A DNA stretch of 64,000 bases, taken from NCBI GenBank assembly GCA_910578835.1, contig CAJTSK010000011.1, positions 5,043-69,042 on the forward strand, read 5' to 3'. Positions 43,513 to 53,121 of this stretch are shown here, piece by piece. The translations under genes and the position numbers were made by a program. The stretch comes from an uncultured Muribaculum sp. GTDB lineage: Bacteria; Bacteroidota; Bacteroidia; Bacteroidales; Muribaculaceae. Within the stretch, counting starts at the first letter, position 1. The number at the start of each line of letters is the position of its first letter. The notes beneath the pieces were generated by a model. It was not told the DNA's origin. It saw only the letters and a list, made by a program, of their open reading frames with translations, and ran no database searches.

Positions 43513-45267
43513 ATGACAACTTTCTTCCGTAAGATACTTTTTGGCGTTGCCATGATAGCATTTCTTTGCCCCGCACTTGGTGTGACGGCTGCAAAGAGAC
43601 ATGTTGATACAGCTGCCGATGCGCGCAAGGCTGACTATGTATTTATGGAAGCTATGCGTCAACATGCCCTTGAACATGAAGATGCGTATTACGAACTTCT
43701 CGGCAGGGCATACCAACTTGACACGACTAACAGTGAAGTCGCTTTTTATCGTGGCTATTACGACATGATGGTGGCTCGCGAAGATTCCCTGACCTTTGAG
43801 AAAGGTTATTCGATGATGAAACGTCATTTCGACGAGAAGCCTGAAGATTTTTATTGTAGTTTCGTGTACGGTTCAATCAATGACCAGCTTGGCGAGCGCG
43901 CCGAGGCGTTGAGAGTGTGGAATGCCCTTGACAAGGCATATCCTGCCAAGGCTGAAGTGGCATTCAAGTTTGCCGAGGCACTCGCTTCCTCACAGGATTC
44001 AGCCAATGTCGTGAAATCTATAGAGGTATATGACCGCATCGAGAAGTCGCAAGGCAAGAGCATACCGGTGTCGACCCGCAAAATAAGGGCATATTTTATC
44101 TCACAGGACACCGCTTCGATATTCAATGAGGTGCAGGAGCTGATTAAGGCATCGCCCGGCAGCCCTGAAAACAGCGTTTTTGCAGGCGATATATATGCCA
44201 TGTTTTCCGAACCTGATTCAGCGTTGCATTATTACAACCGGGCATGTGAGATAGACCCTACATTCGGACTTGCATATTATTCACGTGCCAATTATTACAA
44301 GTCGATTGACGACAGTGTGGGCTATGACCGTGAGGTGTTTCAAGCTTTGAAACAGGAGAGCCTGGAACTTGACACCAAGCTTGAGCTTCTTACCGGATAT
44401 ATACGCGCGTTGTATGAAGACCCGGCGCAGCAGCCACGTATCCAGGAACTCTTTGCAACCCTTATCGAACAACATCCTCACGAAGTTGCCATCCATGATT
44501 TATATTGTTCTTATCTCATAGCAATCAGTGATTATGCTGGCGCTGCGGAGCAGATGAGCTACGCGCTTGATGTCGACCCGTCGGTCGAGGACCGGTGGCG
44601 TACTCTAATGACCCTTTATATTCAGGAACGTGATTATCCGGCAGCGGCAAAAGCAGGGGTGACGGCTTTGAAGTATCATCCTGAAAGCCCGATGATAAAT
44701 CTTGTTCTCGGCTCTGTCTACAACCAGATGAAAGACTATGACAATGCGTTTGTCGCTCTTGACCGTGCGCTTGAACTTACCGATAGTGCCGATCTGGAGG
44801 AATTGTCATCAATATATTCATCTATCGGCGATGTGCATTACGCCAAGGGTGATACCACTTCAGCTCTGGAATATTATAATAAGGCTATCGAGGCAAATCC
44901 TGAAAATCTGCTTGCACTCAATAATTGCGCCTACTATCTGGCTGTAGAGGGCAAGGAGCTTGACCGTGCCGAAAAGATGAGCGCGAAGACAATCAAGGAA
45001 CAGCCCGACAACTCGTCGTCGCTCGATACCTACGCCTGGATTATGTTTAAGAAAAAAGATTTCGCCCAGGCGATGGCTTATATAGACAAGGCTCTTGAAA
45101 ATACCGAGGAACCTTCAGGCGAGTTGTTTGAGCATGCCGGCGACATATATTTCATGAATGCCGAGCCTGAGGCTGCGCTTGATTTTTGGGAGAAAGCCCT
45201 TGAACTTGAGCCGGAAAATGAGCTGCTTCAGCGTAAGGTGAAACATAAAACCTACTTCTACGAATAA
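43513..45267 (+). CDS. Periplasmic tetratricopeptide-repeat protein
   Basis: The product has 584 residues with a signal peptide ending near VTAAK. About ten or more TPR units follow, the clearest being SALHYYNRACEIDPTFGLAY, AGAAEQMSYALDVDPSVEDR and SALEYYNKAIEANPENLLAL. TPR stacks serve as protein-binding scaffolds. The order dut, TPR protein, DUF4292 lipoprotein, EnvC-like protein is one I recall from other Bacteroidetes, which suggests a shared envelope role, perhaps in lipoprotein or outer-membrane assembly. Confidence 0.85.
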   Translation: MTTFFRKILFGVAMIAFLCPALGVTAAKRHVDTAADARKADYVFMEAMRQHALEHEDAYYELLGRAYQLDTTNSEVAFYRGYYDMMVAREDSLTFEKGYSMMKRHFDEKPEDFYCSFVYGSINDQLGERAEALRVWNALDKAYPAKAEVAFKFAEALASSQDSANVVKSIEVYDRIEKSQGKSIPVSTRKIRAYFISQDTASIFNEVQELIKASPGSPENSVFAGDIYAMFSEPDSALHYYNRACEIDPTFGLAYYSRANYYKSIDDSVGYDREVFQALKQESLELDTKLELLTGYIRALYEDPAQQPRIQELFATLIEQHPHEVAIHDLYCSYLIAISDYAGAAEQMSYALDVDPSVEDRWRTLMTLYIQERDYPAAAKAGVTALKYHPESPMINLVLGSVYNQMKDYDNAFVALDRALELTDSADLEELSSIYSSIGDVHYAKGDTTSALEYYNKAIEANPENLLALNNCAYYLAVEGKELDRAEKMSAKTIKEQPDNSSSLDTYAWIMFKKKDFAQAMAYIDKALENTEEPSGELFEHAGDIYFMNAEPEAALDFWEKALELEPENELLQRKVKHKTYFYE

Positions 45268-45282
45268 ATTTTTATAATCTCA

Positions 45283-46104
45283 ATGAGACTATCATCACTA
45301 TTTGCCGTTTTGCTATGTATGGCTATCCTTGCCGGGTGTAACTCGTCGCGTAAGGCGGTGACCCCTGCTCTGGGTCCGGTTTCCACTTCTGTTGCTGACC
45401 GTTACGACGCGCTTGCCGGGGCATATGGTACATGGACCGATGTCACTGTGCCGTTGTCAATCGACATTGTTTCGCCTAAAGGTTTTTCTATTTCCGGACG
45501 GGCTAAGCTTGTGCGCGGCAAGTCGGTCGACATAAGCCTGCGTATGCTCGGCTTTGAGGTAGGACGGCTATACGCCACCCCAGATTCGATTTACGGCATG
45601 GTGAAGGTAGGCAAGACTTACATGGCTGAGAGCCTTGCGGAGTTACTTCCGGGTATGCCTTTCACGCTTGGCAATCTTCAGGATATGCTTATGGGTCGCT
45701 TCTTTTACATGGGAAGTGATGCTCCGGTCGCGGGAGATTATAAGAAATTCAACGCAGAGTCGGTCGCCGGCGGCTGGATTCTAATTCCCAAGACCCATCC
45801 CGATGGACTGGAGTATGGATTTAACATGACTGTTGACAATGTACTCCGCTCGCTCGTAATAGCAGTCACTCAGAAAAATATACTCGCGCAGTGTGATTAC
45901 AGCGGCGCGTATAATGACTCGAAGATGGGGCCGCTTATGAATGACCTGCGTGTGAAATCTGACACCCCCCGCTACAAAATAGATGCCACTATCTCATGGA
46001 GATGGAATGATGCCAGATGGAATGAGGGTGTCACTTCATCATGGTCGACACCGAATGGTTACAAGAGGGTAAAGGCTTCAGCCCTTGTGAAGAGTATAAA
46101 TTAA
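45283..46104 (+). CDS. DUF4292 lipoprotein
   Basis: The product has 273 residues with lipobox LAGC, Cys19. The mature part is a single beta-rich domain: SIDIVSPKGFSISGRAKLVRGKSVDISLRMLGFEVGRLYATPDSIY, then LRSLVIAVTQKN and VKSDTPRYKIDATISWRW. The fold is likely of the LolA/LolB type (a half barrel that carries lipids), which is an inference from the strand pattern. It is flanked at 15 and 18 bases by the TPR and EnvC-like genes. Confidence 0.8.
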   Translation: MRLSSLFAVLLCMAILAGCNSSRKAVTPALGPVSTSVADRYDALAGAYGTWTDVTVPLSIDIVSPKGFSISGRAKLVRGKSVDISLRMLGFEVGRLYATPDSIYGMVKVGKTYMAESLAELLPGMPFTLGNLQDMLMGRFFYMGSDAPVAGDYKKFNAESVAGGWILIPKTHPDGLEYGFNMTVDNVLRSLVIAVTQKNILAQCDYSGAYNDSKMGPLMNDLRVKSDTPRYKIDATISWRWNDARWNEGVTSSWSTPNGYKRVKASALVKSIN

Positions 46105-46122
46105 TATATAACCTTAGCGACA

Positions 46123-47628
46123 ATGAGCCGTAAATTTTGCATTCTGTTTTTTGCAGTCATGCTGGCGCTGTCATCGGTCACGATGGCTAAGCCTCCGCAG
46201 CGCAATCTTAATAGTGTGAAAAAGGAGCAGCGGGCTACTGAAAAGGCTATAAAGCTGACTGCCGAGCAGATTGAGGCTAACAATCGCAAGACTAATCGTA
46301 ATCTTAATGAACTTAACGCCCTTAATGCCGAAATCAAGGAGCATGAAGCGGCTATCAAGTCGTTGACCTCGCAGGTCGATGCCATAAACGGTAAAATCAC
46401 GTCGCTTAATGACTCCATAGACAAGCTTGACTGTCGCTTGGCAATGATGCGTGACAGCTATGCAAGGTCGGTGCGCCGGGTAAATGCGGCACGTGAAGGC
46501 TCAATGTCAAAGTTGGCGTTCATATTCTCTTCCGAATCTTTTTTTCAGGCTTACAGGCGCATGCGCTATCTGCGTGAGTTTTCCAAATGGCGTGACCGAA
46601 AGGGTGGGGAGATAAAGGCTGTGCAGGATTCTTTAAGCGTGAAGAAGTCGGAACTTGCCTCGCTGCAAGAGAGCAAAGGGGAGTCGCTCAAAAAAATGAG
46701 TGTGGCACGCGGGCAGCTTGAAAGCAAGCGTGAGGCTACCTCTGTGCTTGTTGCCGAATTGAAGAAGGAAAATAGCAGTCTGCGCAAGGTTTTGCGCGAA
46801 AAGGAGCAGCAGGCACGTGCGCTCGATCAGGAACTCGACCGCCTTATTGCTGAGGAGCAAAGACGACGGGAAGAGGAGGAGCGTAGACTTGCGGAGGAAC
46901 GCCGGCAGGCTGAAGAGCGTCGTCTTGCCGAAGAGCGCCGTAAGGCTGAGGAGCAGCAAAGGCTTGAACAGGAGCGTTTGCTTGCCGAGCAGAAGAAGGC
47001 TGACGAAGAGCAGAAAAGCAAGGAACAGTCAAAGAAAAAAGATAAGAAATCTAACTCTAAAAAGGATAATAAGTCAAAGGGTGATAAGCCGGTACAGGCT
47101 TCTCCGTCATCTGACAGGACTCTTGCCGAAGCCAAGCCGGCTCCTGCTCCTGCTAAAAAGCCGGCACCTTCATCGGCCGGATTTAACAAGGCGGAAGATG
47201 CACGCAAACTTACAGGCAGCTTTGAAAGCAACAAGGGAAGACTTCTCTTCCCTGTAAGCGGTCATTATAAGATAGTGCGTCCGTTTGGCCGCCATCAGCA
47301 TCCCGACCTTCCTCATGTTACCACCGATAACGGCGGTATCGACATAGAGGTAGCTCCGGGAGGAAATGCCCGCGCGGTGTTTGCCGGTACGGTCTCTGCT
47401 ATTTTCCGTCAGCCCGGTTTTAATACAATAGTCATGGTGCGTCACGGCAACTATCTTACCATCTATGCCAATCTTAGTGACCTGATGGTGAAAAACGGTG
47501 ACTCGTTAAAGCAAGGGCAGACCATCGGCAGGGTATATTCTGACCCTGACGATGATAACCGGTCGATACTCCACTTTGAGTTGCGCCGTGAGAAGGAAAA
47601 GCTCAATCCGTCGGCGTGGGTGAAGTAA
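46123..47628 (+). CDS. EnvC-like murein hydrolase activator (degenerate M23)
   Basis: The product has 501 residues: a signal peptide, a long coiled coil (about 25-235), then about 80 residues very rich in Glu, Arg and Lys (EERRLAEERRQAEERRLAE), a Lys-rich and Pro-rich linker, and a LytM/M23 domain from about 370. In that domain the zinc ligands of active M23 enzymes are mostly lost: the usual HxH reads LHFEL and the first motif is TTDNGGIDIE. It should therefore activate amidases at the division septum rather than cut peptidoglycan itself. It closes the dut cluster and ends 12 bases before the convergent PiT gene. Confidence 0.85.
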   Translation: MSRKFCILFFAVMLALSSVTMAKPPQRNLNSVKKEQRATEKAIKLTAEQIEANNRKTNRNLNELNALNAEIKEHEAAIKSLTSQVDAINGKITSLNDSIDKLDCRLAMMRDSYARSVRRVNAAREGSMSKLAFIFSSESFFQAYRRMRYLREFSKWRDRKGGEIKAVQDSLSVKKSELASLQESKGESLKKMSVARGQLESKREATSVLVAELKKENSSLRKVLREKEQQARALDQELDRLIAEEQRRREEEERRLAEERRQAEERRLAEERRKAEEQQRLEQERLLAEQKKADEEQKSKEQSKKKDKKSNSKKDNKSKGDKPVQASPSSDRTLAEAKPAPAPAKKPAPSSAGFNKAEDARKLTGSFESNKGRLLFPVSGHYKIVRPFGRHQHPDLPHVTTDNGGIDIEVAPGGNARAVFAGTVSAIFRQPGFNTIVMVRHGNYLTIYANLSDLMVKNGDSLKQGQTIGRVYSDPDDDNRSILHFELRREKEKLNPSAWVK

Positions 47629-47640
47629 TCGCGACCGGCA

Positions 47641-49911
47641 TCAAGCGCTCTTATGACGGCGTGAACTGAAATCGCTGTCGCGGAGCTTTGCTATTGCCCT
47701 GAGATATTTTCTGATTGACGATACCATTTCCTGCGTCTCCTGAAGCATGTTGAGATATACGTAGACCACCGTCATGGACGCTGCATCGCCTTCGCGCAAC
47801 TGGTCGTGAAGCCGGTGATAGGCATCGGATATGTTATCCTTGATTTCATCGCAGTGGCGGCGCAGCATGGTTATGGTCTCTTCAGCTCCTGTACTCATCA
47901 TGTCGAGTGTGTCGTCAAAGAGGGTGCTTACGCGGGTGCGTATCAATTCATATTCTTCGGTGTATTGCTTCGGGAGAGGGAGGAAATTATTGTCGACATG
48001 CTCTTTGCATATTTCGTTAATGCGGCTCAGGTTGTAGAGTATGCCCATACAGCAGTTGTTGCTCAGGTGAAACCACGTGCTCTTTTCGATAGCTGTCTCG
48101 CGGCTTACATGGCGCAGACATAGTGTCTCTTTGCGTCTTACATTTTTCAATACGTTTTTCTGCTGGTACAAGCTGCTGTTTGCCTTGCTCAGCGCGCGGG
48201 CGTTTTCAGTGATAAATGCTTCAGTAATGCCACGGTATGACCGGTTGGCATAAGTGAGAAATTGGTGTTGCTGTTCAAATATATAGATGAGCAGCATGTT
48301 CCATGCCTCTGTTTTGTCTTCGGTTGACAATATGGTTCCAAACATCGCGTCGCCATTTTCTTCTTTGCAGCGCTTGCGGAAGCGGCGGTTGCTGCGTATG
48401 ATAAGGATTATGGTCAAGATGCCGAGCGCAAACATCACCCAGTGTCCTCCGTAGTGCATCGCCGCCACTATTATGCCGGCGCCTATGAAGGCGGCTCCTG
48501 CCGTGAGAAACCATCCGCCGATTACCGAGATTACGCCGGTGATACGGAATACCGCGCTTTCGCGGCTCCATGCTTTGTCGGCAAGTGATGTGCCCATTGC
48601 CACCATGAAGGTGACGAAGGTGGTTGAGAGCGGGAGGCGGAGTGAGGTACCCAACGCGATAAGCGCACCGGCAAGTACAAGATTGACCGAACCGCGTATA
48701 AGGTCAAATGCCGCTCCCTGGTCCATGATAGTCTCATCGGTATTGAACCGCTTGTTAAACCATGCCCTGACTTTAGGCGGGGTGATGCTTCTTACCCAGG
48801 CGATGATATTGAGCGTCCATCTTACAAGGCGTCGCGCTATGCGTGACGAACCAAACATCTCGTCGCCTCCTTGCTGGCTTCCGAGTCCGATTTCGGTCTT
48901 TGACACATTCTGTGCTTTCTTGGAAGTGGCAAGTGATGCCACCATGATGACGCCCGCGCCGATAAGAAAGTATATGGGAGTATTGGAGGGACCGTTGAGC
49001 GATTGCATCATGTAGCCGTGAAGGTCGCCGCTACCGTTGGCAGCGTAATCCTGATAGGCTGAAAGTCCGCTTAACGGCACACCGATGAAGTTTACCAGGT
49101 CATTTCCGGCAAATGCCACTGCAAGTGCAAAGGTACCCATCAATACGATGGTCTTGAGTACATTGACCTTGAGGGCGTGCAGCAACTGCATCAACACCGT
49201 GAAAAATACAAAGCATCCGGCGACTATAAGCAGTGTGTTGTGATTAATCCACTCCTTTACGTCAGTAGTCATGAAAGTAAGGTCCTTTAGACCTTTTATA
49301 AGAAGAAAGTACACTATGGCGGTGGCACATATGCCTCCGAATATGCCGATTTTCCATTTCAGGTTGCTCTTGTAATTGAACGAAAATATCATTCTTGACA
49401 GGAATTGCACAATCGTGCCGAAGAAAAATGCGATGGCAACCGAAAGGAATATACCGAGTATCACCGACAAAGCCTTTTCTGTGTTGAGCAATTCATTTAG
49501 CCCGAGGTCGGCACCTCCCGCCATTTTTATCAAGGCGACTACAAAGGTAGCTCCGAGTAGCTCAAACACCATTGACACCGTGGTCGAGGTAGGCATGCCG
49601 AGCGAATTGAATATATCGATAAGTATAATATCGGTGACCATTACTGCCATGAATATACAGATGAGGTCGTAAAATGAGAAATGTTCAGGGCGGAATATCC
49701 CGTGACGGGCTATGTCCATCATGCCATTGCTCATTGCCGCGCCTATAAATACGCCTATCGAGGCGATGATGATTATACGCTTTAGTGAGGCAGCCTTTGT
49801 GCCTATCGCCGAGTTGAGGAAGTTTACGGCATCGTTGCTCACTCCTATTGACAAATCAAATATTGCCAGCATAAAGAGGAATATTACAACACAGAGAAAC
49901 ATTATTTCCAT
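47641..49911 (-). CDS. PiT-family inorganic phosphate transporter with PhoU-like C-terminal domain
   Basis: The product has 756 residues. It has the duplicated PiT signature: GVSNDAVNFLNSAIGTK near 25 and AFAGNDLVNFIGVP near 265, with about 12 membrane helices to residue 510. A soluble region of about 220 residues then follows, with helical bundles (MGILYNLSRINEICKEHVDN) of the PhoU/DUF47 type. It should take up phosphate driven by protons or sodium. The two-component system genes lie just upstream on the same strand (107-base gap), and that gap holds an 11-base-spaced direct repeat like a Pho box. Confidence 0.9.
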   Translation of the reverse strand: MEIMFLCVVIFLFMLAIFDLSIGVSNDAVNFLNSAIGTKAASLKRIIIIASIGVFIGAAMSNGMMDIARHGIFRPEHFSFYDLICIFMAVMVTDIILIDIFNSLGMPTSTTVSMVFELLGATFVVALIKMAGGADLGLNELLNTEKALSVILGIFLSVAIAFFFGTIVQFLSRMIFSFNYKSNLKWKIGIFGGICATAIVYFLLIKGLKDLTFMTTDVKEWINHNTLLIVAGCFVFFTVLMQLLHALKVNVLKTIVLMGTFALAVAFAGNDLVNFIGVPLSGLSAYQDYAANGSGDLHGYMMQSLNGPSNTPIYFLIGAGVIMVASLATSKKAQNVSKTEIGLGSQQGGDEMFGSSRIARRLVRWTLNIIAWVRSITPPKVRAWFNKRFNTDETIMDQGAAFDLIRGSVNLVLAGALIALGTSLRLPLSTTFVTFMVAMGTSLADKAWSRESAVFRITGVISVIGGWFLTAGAAFIGAGIIVAAMHYGGHWVMFALGILTIILIIRSNRRFRKRCKEENGDAMFGTILSTEDKTEAWNMLLIYIFEQQHQFLTYANRSYRGITEAFITENARALSKANSSLYQQKNVLKNVRRKETLCLRHVSRETAIEKSTWFHLSNNCCMGILYNLSRINEICKEHVDNNFLPLPKQYTEEYELIRTRVSTLFDDTLDMMSTGAEETITMLRRHCDEIKDNISDAYHRLHDQLREGDAASMTVVYVYLNMLQETQEMVSSIRKYLRAIAKLRDSDFSSRRHKSA

Positions 49912-49960
49912 GAATCTGATTATTTTGTGCTTTATTTACAACACGAAATAACAGGGAAAA

Positions 49961-50004
49961 TGTTTCATAGTTGTTTCAAAAAGTTTAATCTATTATGAAA
50001 CAAC
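49961..50004 (-). promoter_or_regulatory. Candidate Pho-box-like operator before the phosphate transporter
   Basis: Two TGTTTCA heptamers at 49961-49967 and 49972-49978 are 11 bases apart, separated by four bases. That is the layout bound by PhoB-type regulators. A third, inverted copy (TGAAACA at 49996-50002) pairs with the second as a 9-base inverted repeat. It lies 50-93 bases upstream of the transporter ATG. Confidence 0.45.
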
Positions 50005-50018
50005 CGGGAGGCCTGATT

Positions 50019-51464
50019 CTATTCAGGGAAGGTCATTTTGAATAGCAGTCCGCCTGTCGCCATGTTTTTGACTGTTATGGCGCCACGATGAAGCAATATG
50101 CCGTTTTTTACGATTGAAAGTCCAAGCCCTGTTCCTCCGGCGGCTCTTGAACGCCCTTTGTCTATGCGGTAAAAGCGCTCGAAGAGTCGTGAAAGATGCT
50201 CATCGCCTACACCGTTGCCATTATCGGCTAAGGTAATTGTTGTCTTTCCGTTGCTTTTTTCAATAAGGGCGATGGTGACGGTGGTGCCTCCGCTATATGA
50301 TATAGCATTGTCGATGAGGTTGCGGAATATCGATTCAAGTATTCCGCGATTTCCGGTAATGGTGATGTCGCCGGTCACGCCATTGTCTATGGCAAATCCT
50401 TTAGACCGGGCTATAGGCTCCATCTCTTCTGCCACTCCGGCTATTATATCGGAAAGATTGACGCGCGTCATAGCTATGGCATCGCTGCCATCTTCCATCC
50501 TGGTAATCAGCGATACATCGGCGAGCAACTTTTTTAGACGGTCGGAATTTGCCAGACTACGGTCGATAAACTCCATGCGCTTTTCCTCGGTAAGACCGGG
50601 GTGAGCTTTTAAGGTTTCGAGACACACCTGTATAGCTGCGACCGGAGTTTTCAACTCATGGTTGATATTGTTGGTGAGCTGTTTTTTTATCCTCTCTTTT
50701 TCTTTCTGCTCGTGGAGTGCCGCCGAGTGCTCGCGGTCGCGTTCCCGCAGCGCTTGTTGGAGACGCGCATACATTCTTACGATGTGGCTCGAAATTTCTC
50801 CTAATTCATCGTGAGGAAATGATTCGGTGTCACATATTGTCTCACCTTTTTCCGCACTTTTGGCAAATCGGTTGAGTCGTGAGATATGTTGCCCGAGACG
50901 GCGCGTGGCAAAGTATCCAAGCAGACACATGATTGCGGTGACTATGCCCATAAACCAAAGAAAGCCGTAATCAGCGCGTAGTAACCCGTTGAGCGACAAA
51001 GAGTAGGGGACTGCCGTGCGCACTATTACCCCGTTGTCGCCCATTTTTGCCGAGTAGAAGTAAGTGAGACCGGTGCTTTCGCTGTGGCGCACGGTATAGC
51101 CGGTGCCGTATAGAAATGCTTTTGCAATCTCTTTCCTGTGTAGATGGTTTGCCGCCGGTATGGTGTCAAGAGTGTTGTCATAGGCGATATTGCCTATGTT
51201 GTCAATCACGCTTATGCGAAGATCGTTGAATGTATGGAAATCATCAAGTGGGATATCCTGGATTTTATTTCCTTTTTCAAGCTCGTTTAGCAGGTAGGAG
51301 TTGATAAGTTGTAGCTGTGCGTTTATCTTGTCGGCCTTGAACTCTTTCTCGCGATTGTATTGAAACACCACAAAACACCCTACCAAGAGCAGGGAGTAAC
51401 CGGCAAGCCACAAAAATAAGCGGCGGTGATAAGTGAGTTTAGTCCTCGACAAATCCGTAGCCAT
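50019..51464 (-). CDS. Sensor histidine kinase (PhoR-like, HAMP-type)
   Basis: The product has 481 residues. Two membrane helices (about 14-36 and 167-185) flank a periplasmic sensor segment of about 130 residues. A HAMP-like linker and coiled coil follow, then the H-box NNINHELKTP with His269, the N box NLIDNAISYSG, DNGNGVGDEH and GGTGLGLSIV. It should phosphorylate the regulator encoded just upstream, with which it overlaps by 26 bases. The stimulus is unknown; the neighbouring PiT gene suggests phosphate, but cell-envelope stress is equally possible. Confidence 0.88.
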   Translation of the reverse strand: MATDLSRTKLTYHRRLFLWLAGYSLLLVGCFVVFQYNREKEFKADKINAQLQLINSYLLNELEKGNKIQDIPLDDFHTFNDLRISVIDNIGNIAYDNTLDTIPAANHLHRKEIAKAFLYGTGYTVRHSESTGLTYFYSAKMGDNGVIVRTAVPYSLSLNGLLRADYGFLWFMGIVTAIMCLLGYFATRRLGQHISRLNRFAKSAEKGETICDTESFPHDELGEISSHIVRMYARLQQALRERDREHSAALHEQKEKERIKKQLTNNINHELKTPVAAIQVCLETLKAHPGLTEEKRMEFIDRSLANSDRLKKLLADVSLITRMEDGSDAIAMTRVNLSDIIAGVAEEMEPIARSKGFAIDNGVTGDITITGNRGILESIFRNLIDNAISYSGGTTVTIALIEKSNGKTTITLADNGNGVGDEHLSRLFERFYRIDKGRSRAAGGTGLGLSIVKNGILLHRGAITVKNMATGGLLFKMTFPE

Positions 51465-52122
51465 AGCCGGAACGCGTGATTATATTTTTGCCGTAGCTGC
51501 CTATCTTTTGGCGTATGCGCGTGATGTTGACATCAACTACGCGGTCAAGCACCACGACATCATCGTGCCAGATAGCGTTTAAGAGTTCCTCGCGGGTAAA
51601 CACGCGCCCAATGTCGGATAGCAATTTGAGTAATATCTCAAACTCTTTTCTCGGCAGCTTTATCTCTTTGCCGTCAATCATGCATTGCTTTTTCTGCGGA
51701 TTGATTACAAGCCCCTTGTATCTTACTTCATTGCTATCGTCACCATTAGTGACGGCGGTACGGCGCAACACGGCTTTTATACGCGCTGTGACATTGCGGA
51801 TGGAGTAGGGCTTGGCAATATAGTCGTCGGCTCCGAGGTCGAGTCCGGCAATCATGTCATCTTCTGTATCTTTCGCTGTGCAGAAGATAATCGGTATCGC
51901 TTTCGTGGCAGGGTTCGCCTTCATGATGGAGGCGAGCTGTATGCCGGAGATTTCTCCCATCATGATGTCAAGCAACACAATGTCATAGCGCGAAAGGTCC
52001 ATCGCCAGCGCCTCTTCCGCACTATATGCCACATCTACGTCATAGCCCTCGGCTTCAAGGTTGAAACGAAGAGCCTCGCAGAGTGTCTCTTCATCGTCGA
52101 CCACAAGTATCCGTCGGTTCAT
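51439..52122 (-). CDS. OmpR/PhoB-family response regulator
   Basis: The product has 227 residues. The receiver domain has acidic DD at 9-10, the phosphoacceptor Asp52 in VLLDIMMGE, Thr and Lys in FCTAKD and DDYIAKPYS. From about 130 a winged-helix DNA-binding domain follows, with LPRKEFEILLKLLSDIGRVFTREELL and VDVNITRIRQKIG. Such regulators bind tandem direct repeats spaced 11 bases. It overlaps the kinase gene by 26 bases and lies 33 bases after the DUF3298 lipoprotein gene, so three genes form one operon. Confidence 0.92.
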   Translation of the reverse strand: MNRRILVVDDEETLCEALRFNLEAEGYDVDVAYSAEEALAMDLSRYDIVLLDIMMGEISGIQLASIMKANPATKAIPIIFCTAKDTEDDMIAGLDLGADDYIAKPYSIRNVTARIKAVLRRTAVTNGDDSNEVRYKGLVINPQKKQCMIDGKEIKLPRKEFEILLKLLSDIGRVFTREELLNAIWHDDVVVLDRVVDVNITRIRQKIGSYGKNIITRSGYGYGFVED

Positions 52123-52155
52123 GTCGTTGCACTGATTGACGTTGACTCCTGAATT

Positions 52156-53049
52156 TTAGCGTCCGCTGACCGGGATTAGCTTTGCCACTTCCGGAGTGAG
52201 CAACGGGCGTATGGAGTCGTAGCTGATAGTACATGAAGGCATTCCCGCCGCATAACACGCTATCTCATATTGCTGATAGGTGAAATTTATGCCATCTTCC
52301 AAAAATAAGGGAGGAAATACCGGCAGGTGAAGCGTGTCGGGATTTATGAGCAATGCATCGCGGAGCGTGGTGCTGTCACCCTCCATGTCTTGCTTGAAAT
52401 ATTGCTCCCACAGCCCTTGGCGGAGCATCGCCGTAAGTTCGTCGAGGCGTGAGGGCACGAACATATTGTCGCCGTTAAGTCCGACACCGCTCTCTTTTAC
52501 AAATGTCTGTCCCGCTCCGGTTGCCCCGCCATGTGCGCCACCGAGATATACATACCCCGAAAAAGAGTAGGTCAATACTTGGTCAGTGGTATATATCGGG
52601 CGGAAGCTGAAGTCATATTCATAAGATGTAGTTATGCCGTCGGTGAGAAATTGCTCGAAGTCACGCCTTGTGTCGGCAAGAATTGAATCGTTGGCAACTG
52701 CGATGAGGCTGTCTCCGTTGGAGACAAGTGTTTTTGTCGGCTCAAACAGAGGGGTGGCTGTGGCGCCGATTGCATGACTCAGGCGGTCTCCGATCCATAA
52801 TCTTACGCTGTCGGCGACACGGCTGTCGGTATCGGAGGGATACAATCCAGTGATTTTTGTAGTAGCCTTACTATCGCCAATAATCAGCGAGTCACTCAGA
52901 AATAATGAATCAGTGGCAATTGTCATGCCTGCTTCTTCCTTAGTCTCGTTAATATTTTCTGAAGTTGATTTTTTGTTACTGCATCCGGCGGTCATGACCA
53001 TGCATAGTGTCAAGAGCGGATATATACCTTTTATTGTTGATAGTGTCAT
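52156..53049 (-). CDS. DUF3298 (RsiV-like) lipoprotein
   Basis: The product has 297 residues with lipobox TAGC, Cys23. A Thr/Ser-rich linker precedes an alpha/beta domain whose YLGGAHGGA segment is typical of DUF3298, the RsiV-like extracellular fold. In Gram-positives RsiV senses lysozyme; here the protein is a lipid-anchored stand-alone domain. It is the first gene of the operon with the two-component system, 33 bases before the regulator, and could be its periplasmic co-sensor. That link is inference. Confidence 0.78.
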   Translation of the reverse strand: MTLSTIKGIYPLLTLCMVMTAGCSNKKSTSENINETKEEAGMTIATDSLFLSDSLIIGDSKATTKITGLYPSDTDSRVADSVRLWIGDRLSHAIGATATPLFEPTKTLVSNGDSLIAVANDSILADTRRDFEQFLTDGITTSYEYDFSFRPIYTTDQVLTYSFSGYVYLGGAHGGATGAGQTFVKESGVGLNGDNMFVPSRLDELTAMLRQGLWEQYFKQDMEGDSTTLRDALLINPDTLHLPVFPPLFLEDGINFTYQQYEIACYAAGMPSCTISYDSIRPLLTPEVAKLIPVSGR

Positions 53050-53074
53050 GTTTGGATAGATATTTTTATGAGCG

Positions 53075-53105
53075 CAAATATACTACAAATTAAGAATATC
53101 ACAAA
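53075..53105 (-). promoter_or_regulatory. Promoter of the DUF3298/two-component operon
   Basis: Minus-strand TTTG at 53102-53105, a 19-base spacer and TATATTTG at 53075-53082, 25 bases before the start codon at 53049. Confidence 0.75.
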
Positions 53106-53121
53106 TACAACATAGAGATAT

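Noticed and set aside
46850..47080. Repetitive DNA rich in GAG/CGT/GAA
   Set aside because: It is the coding sequence of the charged coiled coil in the EnvC-like protein, not a mobile or tandem repeat element.
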